Assembly: GCF_002735925.1 (NCBI RefSeq)
Contig: NZ_PEDL01000013.1
Span: forward strand, 1 to 64,000
Length of the DNA stretch: 64,000 bases
Source: Sporanaerobium hydrogeniformans
GTDB lineage: Bacteria > Bacillota > Clostridia > Lachnospirales > Cellulosilyticaceae
Direction: 5' to 3'
Shown here: in pieces, positions 42,926-52,286 of the stretch
Layout: every line of letters starts with the position of its first letter
Position numbering within the stretch: position 1 is the stretch's first letter
The notes under the pieces: model-generated
Told to the model about the DNA's origin: nothing
The model's database searches: none
The model's input: only the letters and a program-made list of their open reading frames with translations
Program-made: the position numbers and the translations under genes

Positions 42926-44788
42926 ATGTCACAGACTATCCAAACCAATCAGGCGACTTCGCCTAAAAGGCAAACAGCAATCAAGAAGGGGATACCCTTA
43001 AGTTCTATACCTACCATGCTACTTCTAGGTATTGTACCACTTATAACAAGGCTTAAAGTAATGGATGCCACCGAAGAAGTGAAGGCAGTTTTTAAACAAG
43101 CACAAATAGCAGACTTTTTTTCTTATCATAAAGCTACTTTTATCCTTCTCTTAGCGGTCACGATGCTCGTGATTTTGTTTTTTAGCTTTTCAAAGGAAGA
43201 CCTTCAGAAATACAAAGAGCTTAAAGTTTTTGTAGAAGCCCTTGGTGGTTTCTTAGTATTTAGTCTTCTTTCTACTTTCTTTTCACCTTATAAAGAAACA
43301 GCTCTTTGGGGAGTACCAGGACGTATGGAAGGGATGCTGATGATCGGTGCCTATGGTCTCATGATGCTCTATGCCATCTACAGCTTCAAGGAGGCTAAAC
43401 ACTATACATACATAATCATCAGTTTAAGCTTTTTAGTAGGTGTACTGACCTTCCTAGGGATTTTTGAATACGTAGGACATAACCTTTTAAGCAGTACAGA
43501 TTTAGGTCTTAAGCTCCTCTTTCCTGCCGAGTACGAACAGCTTAAGTCCATGCTTCAATTAGAATACACTGAGGGAAAGGTGTATGGTACCCTTTATCAT
43601 TACAACTATATGGGAAGCTTTGGTGCCCTCATGGTGCCACTTTTTGCAACGCTCTGCCTTTATCTTAAGGACATCAAAGCAAAGGTGTATTGTGGGTTTT
43701 TTATGCTTTGTTCCTTATTCTTACTTTTTGGAAGCACATCCCGTGGGGGTCTCATTGGGGTAGCTCTCGCTTTTGCAGTAGCAGTGCTTATCTTTAGCAA
43801 AAACATCCTTAAAAATTGGAAATTCACCTTGCCTGTAGCCCTTGCTCTCGTAGTGGTAGTAGTGGGTCTTAACGTGATGACAGGTGGCACTATCTTTGAG
43901 CGAATCCCTAGCCTCATAAAGGATATTGGGATTTCCTTAAGTGGCAGTGATCAGGACTTTGACTACAAAGACCATATTCCTGTGCGGGATATTACCTGTC
44001 AAGACGGCAAAGCTATCTTGGTGACACAAACCGACGAACTTCACCTTCAGCTAGAAAATGGCGAGCTGAAAGCCTATGATCAAAACCAAGCAGCCATCAA
44101 GCTTATTGACCAAGGAGATATGGTTACTCTAGCCGACGAGCGTTTTAGCTTATTTACCCTAACTAAGGTCTATGATACAGATAACAACTGGGCAGCATTT
44201 ACACTAGTGATCAATGGAAGAAATACCTTTGTCTTCCGCATGAATGATCAAGAAGGTGTGTATATGATTAATAGCTTTACGCAAGAAAAGGAAGACATTG
44301 CTTACCCAGAGACTTTTGGTTTCCAAGGTAAAGAGCGTTTAGGCTCAGCACGAGGCTATATTTGGTCTAGAAGTATCCCAATGCTCAAAAATACACTCTT
44401 TATAGGACATGGACCAGATACTTATCCTATGGAATTCCCACAAAATGATTACCTAGGCAAGTATTATGCCTACAATACACCTAACATGATTGTGGATAAA
44501 CCACATAATTTATATTTACAAATTGGCATCAATCAAGGTATTGTGGCACTTGTTGGCTTTCTTGTGTTAGTGGGAGCTTATATTATACAAAGCCTAAGAT
44601 TGTATATCTTTAAACGTCGTTATGTAAAGGAAGAAATTATTGGGATTGCTACCATGCTTTCCGTTGTAGGTTATTTAGGAGCAGGTTTGTTTAATGATTC
44701 AGTTATATCAGTAGCACCTATCTTTTGGATTTTATTAGGTATAGGATTAGCTATAAATAATATGAATAAGAAGATAGAAAGAGCTTAA
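42926..44788 (+). CDS. O-antigen ligase/polymerase-like membrane protein (copy 2)
   Basis: The 620-residue protein is paralogous along its length to 30014-31879. It has an N-terminal helical bundle, GTLYHYNYMGSFGALMVPLF and GSTSRGGLIGVALA, the inserted extracytoplasmic domain at about 341-465 (DFDYKDHIPVRDITCQDGKA), and VVDKPHNLYLQIGINQGIVA. GGGGGATTG precedes the ATG. A -10-like TATACT at 42856-42861 lies upstream, but no good -35. It opens the second half of the glycan locus. Confidence 0.88.
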   Translation: MSQTIQTNQATSPKRQTAIKKGIPLSSIPTMLLLGIVPLITRLKVMDATEEVKAVFKQAQIADFFSYHKATFILLLAVTMLVILFFSFSKEDLQKYKELKVFVEALGGFLVFSLLSTFFSPYKETALWGVPGRMEGMLMIGAYGLMMLYAIYSFKEAKHYTYIIISLSFLVGVLTFLGIFEYVGHNLLSSTDLGLKLLFPAEYEQLKSMLQLEYTEGKVYGTLYHYNYMGSFGALMVPLFATLCLYLKDIKAKVYCGFFMLCSLFLLFGSTSRGGLIGVALAFAVAVLIFSKNILKNWKFTLPVALALVVVVVGLNVMTGGTIFERIPSLIKDIGISLSGSDQDFDYKDHIPVRDITCQDGKAILVTQTDELHLQLENGELKAYDQNQAAIKLIDQGDMVTLADERFSLFTLTKVYDTDNNWAAFTLVINGRNTFVFRMNDQEGVYMINSFTQEKEDIAYPETFGFQGKERLGSARGYIWSRSIPMLKNTLFIGHGPDTYPMEFPQNDYLGKYYAYNTPNMIVDKPHNLYLQIGINQGIVALVGFLVLVGAYIIQSLRLYIFKRRYVKEEIIGIATMLSVVGYLGAGLFNDSVISVAPIFWILLGIGLAINNMNKKIERA

Positions 44789-44825
44789 AGCAAGTGACAG
44801 TTTTAAATTAGGAGGTTTATGTGAA

Positions 44826-45599
44826 GTGCAAGATTTGATTTCTATTATAGTCCCAGTATATAATGCCTCTAATACTGTTGAAAAAACAATTCAATCTATT
44901 TTGAAACAAAGCTATACTCATTTCGAAGTGATTGTTATAGATGACTGTTCCAGTGATAATTCTTTTGAGATTTTAGAGGCATTAGAGAAAATAGATAAGA
45001 GAATTATTCTATATAAGAATGAAAAAAACCTAGGTGTATCACAAACAAGAAACTACGGGATATCTAAAGCAAAAGGCGAGTTTATCGCCTTTCTAGATAG
45101 CGATGATGAGTGGAGAGAGAATAAACTAGAACTACAGCTTCAGTACATAAAAAAGCAGCAAGCAGATCTTTGCTATACAGCTTATGAGATGGTAGGTGAA
45201 AAGGATAGTTTAGGTGTTTACTGTAGTGTACCAGCTCAAGTTACTTATAAAGAGTTACTAAAAGAAAATAGTATTCTTTGTTCCAGTGTATTGGTAAGAA
45301 AAAGTAGATTAAAAGAGATGCCATTTAATAGTGAGTTTTTTCACGAGGATTTCGTATTATGGTTAGAGCTACTTAAGGAAGGCTGTAAGGCTGTTGGATT
45401 CCAAGAAAGCTTAGTACGCTACCAAAAGGGTGGTCGTTCAGCTGATAAACTTCAGGCAAGTAAAAACAGGTGGATTATCTACCGTAAGTGTGAGCAATTA
45501 GGTAGACTAGGGGCAGTTTATTATTTCTTTCACTATATGATAAATGGCATTAAAAAGTATTATGTAAAAACTAATAGTAGTAAGGAAATAAGTACATAG
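44826..45599 (+). CDS. Glycosyltransferase family 2
   Basis: GTG start after AGGAGG; 257 residues. LISIIVPVYNASNTVEKTIQ, DDCSSDNSFEIL, NLGVSQTRNYGISKAKGE and the metal motif FLDSDDEW mark a GT-A inverting enzyme. The C-terminus (RWIIYRKCEQLG...YYFFHYMINGIKKYY) is typical of short capsule GT2 proteins. It is probably co-transcribed with the preceding ligase-like gene. Confidence 0.92.
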   Translation: MQDLISIIVPVYNASNTVEKTIQSILKQSYTHFEVIVIDDCSSDNSFEILEALEKIDKRIILYKNEKNLGVSQTRNYGISKAKGEFIAFLDSDDEWRENKLELQLQYIKKQQADLCYTAYEMVGEKDSLGVYCSVPAQVTYKELLKENSILCSSVLVRKSRLKEMPFNSEFFHEDFVLWLELLKEGCKAVGFQESLVRYQKGGRSADKLQASKNRWIIYRKCEQLGRLGAVYYFFHYMINGIKKYYVKTNSSKEIST

Positions 45600-45622
45600 A
45601 GTATAAGTTGAGGATATGATTG

Positions 45623-47167
45623 ATGGGTATAATGAAAAAAGGAATTTACAGGACATACAAAGTATTACACGGTTTTCCAGGGGTAGTACCTATTACCCAT
45701 TTTTTTTATAATCGTATTATACCTTATTTTAAAACTAGTGAAAGACCCTATATTTATAGACAACAATTGGAAACACCTTTAGATAAGAAAGAGGTGGCAT
45801 ATAAACAAATAGAAGAGTTAACGATTGCTATTATTTGTGATGAAATGACTTTTGCAGGATTTAAAAAAGAGTGCAAATGTGTTTTTGTTACACCATCTAA
45901 TTGGATGGAAGTATTTCGTAAGGTTAAGCCAGATTTATTCTTTTGTGAATCAACATGGTCAGGAATCAATAAGTATAAGGACTGTTGGAGAGGCAGAATT
46001 TATAAAAATGGTAAGGCAGGGTTTGAAAACCGTAAAGATTTACTTCATATTTTAGATTTTTGCCAGAAAAGTTCTATTCCAACAGTGTTTTGGAATAAAG
46101 AGGACCCTACTTTTTTTCATGATAAAGAGCATGATTTTGTAAGCACAGCTTTATTGTTTGACTATATTTATACAACGGCAGAAGAGTGTATACCACAATA
46201 TAAGGAACTAGGTCATGAAAAAGTGAATACATTGATGTTTGGTTTTTCACCCCAACTTTTTAATCCTTTAGGTCATAAGCCTAATAAAGAACAGGTTATA
46301 TTTGTAGGAAGTTGGTATCAAGACCAAACTGAACGTTGTGAAGATATGAAAAGGCTATTTGATACAATTATTGATAAAGGGTTGAAATTAGAAATTTATG
46401 ATAGACACTCAGAATCAGGTAATCCTTTGAATCAATTCCCAGAGCAATATAAAGAGTATATTCATCCAAGTATTAATTTTGAACAACTTAGCCAAGTCTT
46501 TAAAAGAGTGCAATTTGGTATAAATATTAACACTGTAAAAGATTCTAAAACAATGTTTGCCAGAAGAGTATTTGAAATGATGGCATCTAATCTTATGGTA
46601 GTAAGTAATGATTCGAAGGGAATGAGAGAACTTTTTGGAGAAAAGGTTTGGTTTATTAATGAGAGTATTGATTTGGAAAAGGTTGAAGATTATTGTCAAG
46701 ATAATTTGAGATATGTTTTTTTAAAACATACCTGTAGGCATCGCTTAGTACAAGTTGCTACTGAGGTAGGGATACTGCAAGAAGACCTACCGCCAACGAT
46801 TTATATCATTTATAAAAAGCAATATGGTATAATCCAACATTTCAATAAAATAAATTATCAAAACAAGATAGGTTTAATTGAAAGAAATAACCAACTCTAT
46901 CACATAGCAGATGATAGAGCAATTAATGAGCAAGAAATGGATGCAAAGGGCTTCGTAATCTGGATAAGTAAACTAGAGTATATACCCAATTTAGCGTTTA
47001 TGCAAACACAGTTTTCATATATTGAAGAAGAGTGTGGTATAAGTGAAGAAGGACCTAGATATAGTTTTGAAGTTAACTCAAACAATGAAAAAGTTTTGTT
47101 TAAACTATCTCTATTTAAAAAAATAAAGCAAGATAGGAAGCGAAGCACAAAAAAATATTTTGTATAG
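45623..47167 (+). CDS. CgeB-like GT-B family glycosyltransferase
   Basis: The ATG at 45623 lies 9 bp after GAGG; the ORF begins one codon earlier at a TTG. The 514-residue product has an N-terminal acceptor part with PTVFWNKEDPTFFHD near 152 and a C-terminal CgeB/Glyco_trans_1-like domain with FVGSWYQDQTERC near 224 and TMFARRVFEMMASNLMVVSN near 306. The last ~130 residues are divergent. The same domain forms the N-terminus of the 1101-residue protein at 52287. The product probably glycosylates a surface polymer. Confidence 0.85.
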   Translation: MGIMKKGIYRTYKVLHGFPGVVPITHFFYNRIIPYFKTSERPYIYRQQLETPLDKKEVAYKQIEELTIAIICDEMTFAGFKKECKCVFVTPSNWMEVFRKVKPDLFFCESTWSGINKYKDCWRGRIYKNGKAGFENRKDLLHILDFCQKSSIPTVFWNKEDPTFFHDKEHDFVSTALLFDYIYTTAEECIPQYKELGHEKVNTLMFGFSPQLFNPLGHKPNKEQVIFVGSWYQDQTERCEDMKRLFDTIIDKGLKLEIYDRHSESGNPLNQFPEQYKEYIHPSINFEQLSQVFKRVQFGININTVKDSKTMFARRVFEMMASNLMVVSNDSKGMRELFGEKVWFINESIDLEKVEDYCQDNLRYVFLKHTCRHRLVQVATEVGILQEDLPPTIYIIYKKQYGIIQHFNKINYQNKIGLIERNNQLYHIADDRAINEQEMDAKGFVIWISKLEYIPNLAFMQTQFSYIEEECGISEEGPRYSFEVNSNNEKVLFKLSLFKKIKQDRKRSTKKYFV

Positions 47168-47197
47168 GGTAAATTTAGAGAAAAGGCGGTTATAAAC

Positions 47198-48421
47198 ATG
47201 AAGGTAAGTGTTATTGGACTCGGATATATTGGATTACCAACAGCATTAATGATGGCATCTCATGGTGTAGAGGTAATTGGTGTGGATTTTAATAAGAATT
47301 TGGTTGAAACCTTGAGGGGTGGACATACGACATTCCAAGAAGAAGGTTTAGATGAGCTTTTTAAAAATGCTTTAGAAAGTGGGATAGAATTTAGTAGTGA
47401 GTATAAAAAGGCAGATATGTACATTGTAGCTGTACCTACACCTTATGACAAAGCCAGTAAAAAAATAGATGCTACATATGTAGTTAGCGCAATAAAAGAG
47501 GTTATGAAGATATGTGATAAGGGAGCTATCGTAGTTATAGAGTCAACTATTTCACCGGGAACCATTGACCGCTTTATAAGGCCAGTTATTGAAGAAAATA
47601 ACTTTAAAATTGGAGAAGATATTCATATTGCCCATGCACCAGAACGTATTATACCAGGAAATATGATTTATGAACTTAAGCATAACTCCCGTACCATTGG
47701 TGCAGATAGCAAAGAGATTGCTGAGCAAATTAAAGAAGTTTACGTAAGCTTCTGTCAAGGTAATATTGTTACTACTGATATCCGTACAGCTGAAATGACA
47801 AAAGTAGTGGAAAATACCTTTAGGGATATCAATATTGCTTTTGCCAATGAGCTTGCTAAAATTTGTAGACAAGATAATATGGATGTGCATGAGATTATTC
47901 GTATTGCTAATATGCATCCTAGAGTAAACATTCTTCAACCAGGTCCTGGTGTAGGTGGACACTGTATCTCTGTAGATCCATGGTTTTTAGTGGGAGATTA
48001 CCCAGGTCTGACAAATCTTATACATCAAGCAAGAAAAATTAATGATAGCATGCCAGCATTTGTACTAGGACGCATCGCTACTATTATGAAGGAGCACGAT
48101 ATCAAAGATGTTTCAAGAGTTGGTTTATATGGGCTTACCTATAAGGAAGATGTAGATGATGTAAGAGAAAGTCCAACACTACAGCTTTTAGAATGTATGC
48201 AGAGGCATTTAGCACAGGGGATTAAGGTATTTGACCCTATGGTAACAACTAAGTTAGTAGATAATCAATATGATGATTTTGACGTATTTAAAAGAGAAGT
48301 CGATTTAGTGGTGATTATGGTTGGACATAGTCATTTAAAGCAACATATAAATGAGCTTAAAGATAAAGTTATACTAGATACACGCTGTGTATGTCCTTTC
48401 GAAAAAGTTTATAGACTATAA
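47198..48421 (+). CDS. wecC: UDP-N-acetyl-D-mannosamine dehydrogenase
   Basis: The 407-residue cytoplasmic NAD enzyme has KVSVIGLGYIGLPTALMMAS at the N-terminus, PERIIPGNMIYEL, VENTFRDINIAFANELA and the catalytic Cys in GPGVGGHCISVDPWF near 255. This pattern fits WecC, oxidising UDP-ManNAc to UDP-ManNAcA, rather than UDP-glucose dehydrogenase. The next gene is the matching 2-epimerase. AAAAGGCGG precedes the ATG. Confidence 0.93.
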   Translation: MKVSVIGLGYIGLPTALMMASHGVEVIGVDFNKNLVETLRGGHTTFQEEGLDELFKNALESGIEFSSEYKKADMYIVAVPTPYDKASKKIDATYVVSAIKEVMKICDKGAIVVIESTISPGTIDRFIRPVIEENNFKIGEDIHIAHAPERIIPGNMIYELKHNSRTIGADSKEIAEQIKEVYVSFCQGNIVTTDIRTAEMTKVVENTFRDINIAFANELAKICRQDNMDVHEIIRIANMHPRVNILQPGPGVGGHCISVDPWFLVGDYPGLTNLIHQARKINDSMPAFVLGRIATIMKEHDIKDVSRVGLYGLTYKEDVDDVRESPTLQLLECMQRHLAQGIKVFDPMVTTKLVDNQYDDFDVFKREVDLVVIMVGHSHLKQHINELKDKVILDTRCVCPFEKVYRL

Positions 48422-48451
48422 AATATACTTAAAACGTGATGGAGGGAAGTA

Positions 48452-49543
48452 ATGAAAAAAGTTATGACAGTCTTTGGTACAAGACCAGAAGCTATAAAAA
48501 TGTGTCCTTTAGTAAAAGAGCTCAAACAGAGAAAAGAATTACAGACAGTAGTCTGTGTAACAGGACAACATAGGCAAATGTTAGATCAGGTATTGGCGTG
48601 TTTTGAAGTAGAACCCGATTATGATTTATCAGTCATGAAGGAGAAGCAGACGCTCTTTGATATTACAACTAATATTTTGCTTAGAATTAAAGAAGTATTA
48701 GAGAAAGAAAGGCCAGATGTTGTATTAGTTCATGGGGATACCTCTACAACTTTTGTTACAACACTTGCATGTTTTTATTTACAAATTCCAGTAGGGCATG
48801 TAGAAGCAGGACTGCGTACACACAATATTTATTCGCCTTATCCCGAAGAATTTAATCGCCAAGCTGTAGGAATTGTAGCCGAGTACCATTTTTCACCTAC
48901 AGAAACTTCGCGTAATAATCTATTGAAAGAAGGTAAAGCTCCAGAGAAAATCTATGTAACAGGTAACACTGCAATAGATGCTTTAAAGACTACAGTTAAA
49001 CAAGATTATAATCATGAGATGCTAGAGTGGGTCAAGGATAATAGGTTGATTATGCTCACTGCACACCGTAGAGAAAATCTTGGAGAACCACTTTATCATA
49101 TGTTTAGAGCAATTAAAAGAATTGTAGATGAAACACCAGATATAAAAGTGATTTATCCCATTCATATGAATCCTATTGTAAGAAGTGCTGCTAAAGAGAT
49201 ATTTGGAGAGCATGAAAGAGTACGTATTATAGAACCATTAGATGTACTAGACTTCCATAACTTTCTTGCTAAGTCCTACCTTATTCTTACAGATAGTGGA
49301 GGTATTCAAGAAGAAGCACCTTCACTTGGTAAACCCGTTCTAGTGATGAGAGATACGACTGAAAGGCCAGAAGGAATTGCAGCAGGTACACTTAAGCTAG
49401 TTGGCACAGGTGAAGAAACTATATATAGTGCATTTAAGACTTTATTAACTGATAATAAAGAGTATGAAAAAATGAGTAAGGCATCTAACCCTTATGGTGA
49501 TGGAAATGCTTGTAAGCGAATTGCAGATGTATTAGTTAGATAA
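48452..49543 (+). CDS. wecB: UDP-N-acetylglucosamine 2-epimerase
   Basis: The 363-residue non-hydrolysing epimerase has KVMTVFGTRPEAIKMCPLVK at the N-terminus, VHGDTSTTF, GHVEAGLRT, YPEEFNRQ, TAHRRENLG and DSGGIQEEAPSLGKPVLV. It converts UDP-GlcNAc to UDP-ManNAc for WecC, 30 bp upstream. ManNAc is also used in Gram-positive teichoic and linkage units, so it may serve both. Confidence 0.95.
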   Translation: MKKVMTVFGTRPEAIKMCPLVKELKQRKELQTVVCVTGQHRQMLDQVLACFEVEPDYDLSVMKEKQTLFDITTNILLRIKEVLEKERPDVVLVHGDTSTTFVTTLACFYLQIPVGHVEAGLRTHNIYSPYPEEFNRQAVGIVAEYHFSPTETSRNNLLKEGKAPEKIYVTGNTAIDALKTTVKQDYNHEMLEWVKDNRLIMLTAHRRENLGEPLYHMFRAIKRIVDETPDIKVIYPIHMNPIVRSAAKEIFGEHERVRIIEPLDVLDFHNFLAKSYLILTDSGGIQEEAPSLGKPVLVMRDTTERPEGIAAGTLKLVGTGEETIYSAFKTLLTDNKEYEKMSKASNPYGDGNACKRIADVLVR

Positions 49544-49598
49544 AGAGGTAAAAGTTATGACTTGTTAGTATCCTGTTATTTGAAAGGATGTACTTAAA

Positions 49599-50405
49599 AT
49601 GTTAGAAAATATTAGAATAGTATTTAAAGAAAATTACAATAATAGACATAGGTTATTTAGGTTAGCAAATTATGAATTACGTTCTCAAAATAGCGGAACC
49701 ATGTTTGGATTTTTATGGAACTTTCTTAATCCAGCTTTGCAAATTTTTGTTTTTTGGTTTGTATTTGCAATTGGATTAAGAACAAGTCCACCTCAAGGGG
49801 GCTATCCTTATATTATTTGGATGATTGTAGGGATTATTCCTTGGTTTTATATTAGTACAGCTTTAACAACTACAGGTAATTCAATCTATGCCTTCAGTGG
49901 TGTATTAAAAAGGATGCCAATACCGCTTTCTATAGTTCCAGTTAAGTCTGTTTTATCAGCATTAATAGGGCATTTATGGGCAATGCTAGTAGTAATAGGA
50001 ATTATATTTTGTTCTGGATATACAATAAGTGGTTATTGGTGGCAAACTTTTTATTACATGCTATGTAGCTTTGCTATATTAGTAGCATATTCCCTTATGG
50101 CATCAGCTATAGTAGTTATATTTAGAGACTTTCAAAAGATAATGAATTCTATTATAAGACTTCTTTTTTATATTACACCTGTTGTATGGGTACAAGAGAA
50201 GCTACCAGATAATCTTATATTTATTTTAAAACTTAACCCATTTGCCTATATTATTGATGGTTATAGAGATAGTTTATTATATGGCAGAGGACTTATGTGG
50301 CACTGGAAACAAGGTGTGTTTTTTTGGGTTATAACAATTGTTATATTTATCATTGGATGCAATATACATATGAAGTTTCGTAAACAGTTTATTGATTTAA
50401 TATAA
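49599..50405 (+). CDS. Polysaccharide ABC exporter permease (Wzm/TagG-like)
   Basis: A 268-residue ABC-2 type permease with six helices. NYELRSQNSGTMFGFLWNFL at the N-terminus, LNPALQIFVFWFVFAIGLR, the central helices and YITPVVWVQEKLPDN are typical of Wzm/RfbA/TagG. It ends 17 bp before the ATPase gene. Together they would export a lipid-linked glycan completed in the cytoplasm. Confidence 0.93.
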   Translation: MLENIRIVFKENYNNRHRLFRLANYELRSQNSGTMFGFLWNFLNPALQIFVFWFVFAIGLRTSPPQGGYPYIIWMIVGIIPWFYISTALTTTGNSIYAFSGVLKRMPIPLSIVPVKSVLSALIGHLWAMLVVIGIIFCSGYTISGYWWQTFYYMLCSFAILVAYSLMASAIVVIFRDFQKIMNSIIRLLFYITPVVWVQEKLPDNLIFILKLNPFAYIIDGYRDSLLYGRGLMWHWKQGVFFWVITIVIFIIGCNIHMKFRKQFIDLI

Positions 50406-50422
50406 AGAAATTGGTGGTTAAT

Positions 50423-51223
50423 ATGGAAAGTAATTTAGCAATTAAATGTACGAATTTATATAAGAGATACCCTTTGTATTCTGGAGATGCAGAAAGACTA
50501 AAGGGGCTCTTTTTGCCCTTTTATAAACCTCAGGAATTTACAGCTCTTTCAGGAATTAACCTAGAATTTAAAAAAGGAGAGATTGTAGGACTAATAGGCC
50601 TTAATGGTTCAGGAAAATCCACACTTGCAAGTATTATATCAGGTATTACTTATGCAACTAGTGGTATAGTTGAGGTTGATGGTGAAGTAAATATGCTTTC
50701 AGCAAATGCTGGGATGGAAAATCAACTAACTGGAATACAAAATATAGATTATAAGTGTTTATTATTGGGCTTTAGTAAATTAGAGACAGAAAGAATGAAA
50801 GAAGATATTATTGAGTTTGCAGATATTGGTGTACATATTAATCAACCCCTTAGGACTTATTCAAGTGGTATGCGCTCAAGACTTGGTTTTGCCATATCAG
50901 TACATATGAATCCAGATATTCTGATCATAGATGAAGCACTGGCAGTAGGAGATAATAGTTTTACGGATAAGTGCCTAAACAAAATGGAGGAATTCAAGAC
51001 AAAGGGAAAGACAATACTTTTTGTAAGCCATGCAGTAGGACAAATGCAAAATTTTTGTGATAAGGTAGTTTGGCTGAATAAGGGGAAGGTTATAGGAGTA
51101 GAAATACCTGAAAAAATTCTTATGCCTTATTGTGGTTTTGCCAGGGAATTCAATGCAATGACACATGAAGAAAGAATAGAATTTACCCCTATCTTAAAGA
51201 AGTACCAAGAGAAATACCTATAA
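50423..51223 (+). CDS. Polysaccharide ABC exporter ATPase (Wzt/TagH-like)
   Basis: ATG at 50423 gives 266 residues; a TTG at 50411 would add four. Walker A is GLIGLNGSGKSTLASIISG near 57, the signature RTYSSGMRSRLGFAI near 147, and Walker B DILIIDEALAVGDNSF near 170. There is no C-terminal carbohydrate-binding domain of the long Wzt type, so the form resembles short TagH/RfbE ATPases. It pairs with the permease just upstream. Confidence 0.94.
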   Translation: MESNLAIKCTNLYKRYPLYSGDAERLKGLFLPFYKPQEFTALSGINLEFKKGEIVGLIGLNGSGKSTLASIISGITYATSGIVEVDGEVNMLSANAGMENQLTGIQNIDYKCLLLGFSKLETERMKEDIIEFADIGVHINQPLRTYSSGMRSRLGFAISVHMNPDILIIDEALAVGDNSFTDKCLNKMEEFKTKGKTILFVSHAVGQMQNFCDKVVWLNKGKVIGVEIPEKILMPYCGFAREFNAMTHEERIEFTPILKKYQEKYL

Positions 51224-51241
51224 CCGCAAAGGAGAGTAAAA

Positions 51242-52273
51242 ATGGCGAACAATGATAAAATTTATGAGGTATATAGAGGTAAAAGAGGGGTAGAACTAGA
51301 GAGAAAAACAAAAGAAAGAATAGAATGGATTTTAAATGAAGTAGATACAGCTAATAGTATACTAGATATCGGCTGTTCACAAGGTATTATTTCCTTACTA
51401 ATGGCACAACGTGGACAAAAGGTATATGGACTAGATATTCAGGAAGAAGCTATAAAATTTGCGGAAAATCTACTTGAAAATGAATTTGAAGCTTGTAAGG
51501 AAAATATTAAATTTAAATGTATAGATTTCATGAAATTTGATACTGATAATAAGTTTGATTGCATTGTAATTACTGAGGTATTAGAACATTTACAAAATCC
51601 TATAGAGTTTCTAGAGCATGCTAAAAAGTTTTTAAAGCAATCAGGGCGGATTATTATTACAGTGCCTTTTGGAGTAAATGATCATCCAGATCACTACTCA
51701 ACTTTTTACCTAAGTAATCTAGTAGCTATAGTGGAAAAGAGTTTTGAAATTAAGAAGGTACAGTATATAGGCAGATGGACTGGATTAATAGCTATAAATA
51801 AAGAGGACACTCAGCTGTTTTCATATACTCAAGAGGAAATCTCAAAGTTAGAAAATAATTTTTTAGAAGTTGATTGGGAAATGACTAAAAGAATACAAAC
51901 TTTATATCAAAATGGTATAGAAGCAAATGCAAAGTATAAACAAGCCACGGAGAATTATGAGCTTCTAAAACAAAAGTATATATATGAGTTAGAGAAAAAT
52001 AAAGAGCTTCTGCAAGAAAATACAAGACTTACAGAAGCTAAAGAGATAGTAACTAAATTAATTCAACAATTATATGGTGAAATGGGAGATGAAGTTCAAA
52101 TATTAAAAGAGAGCAAGGCTCTTATAAGTCGACTTGAAACACAAAACAACTATTTAAAACATGAAAATGCAGAGTATAGAAGAAAACTATCATTAATCAC
52201 AGATACCTCTATAGGAAAGATAGGCATAAAGGTATACAAGTTACTAAAGAAGATAAAATCTAAGTTACGTTAA
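51242..52273 (+). CDS. SAM-dependent methyltransferase with C-terminal coiled coil
   Basis: The 343-residue protein has a class I methyltransferase domain (about 30-190): SILDIGCSQGIISLLMAQRG for SAM binding, and ITEVLEHLQNP later. Residues about 215-330 are a long Lys/Glu-rich helix with heptads, as in chain-length-controlling methyltransferases such as WbdD-like systems. Next to an ABC exporter this could cap or decorate the glycan chain. The end-capping role is inference. AAAGGAG precedes the ATG. Confidence 0.88.
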   Translation: MANNDKIYEVYRGKRGVELERKTKERIEWILNEVDTANSILDIGCSQGIISLLMAQRGQKVYGLDIQEEAIKFAENLLENEFEACKENIKFKCIDFMKFDTDNKFDCIVITEVLEHLQNPIEFLEHAKKFLKQSGRIIITVPFGVNDHPDHYSTFYLSNLVAIVEKSFEIKKVQYIGRWTGLIAINKEDTQLFSYTQEEISKLENNFLEVDWEMTKRIQTLYQNGIEANAKYKQATENYELLKQKYIYELEKNKELLQENTRLTEAKEIVTKLIQQLYGEMGDEVQILKESKALISRLETQNNYLKHENAEYRRKLSLITDTSIGKIGIKVYKLLKKIKSKLR

Positions 52274-52286
52274 TGGGGGTATAGAA

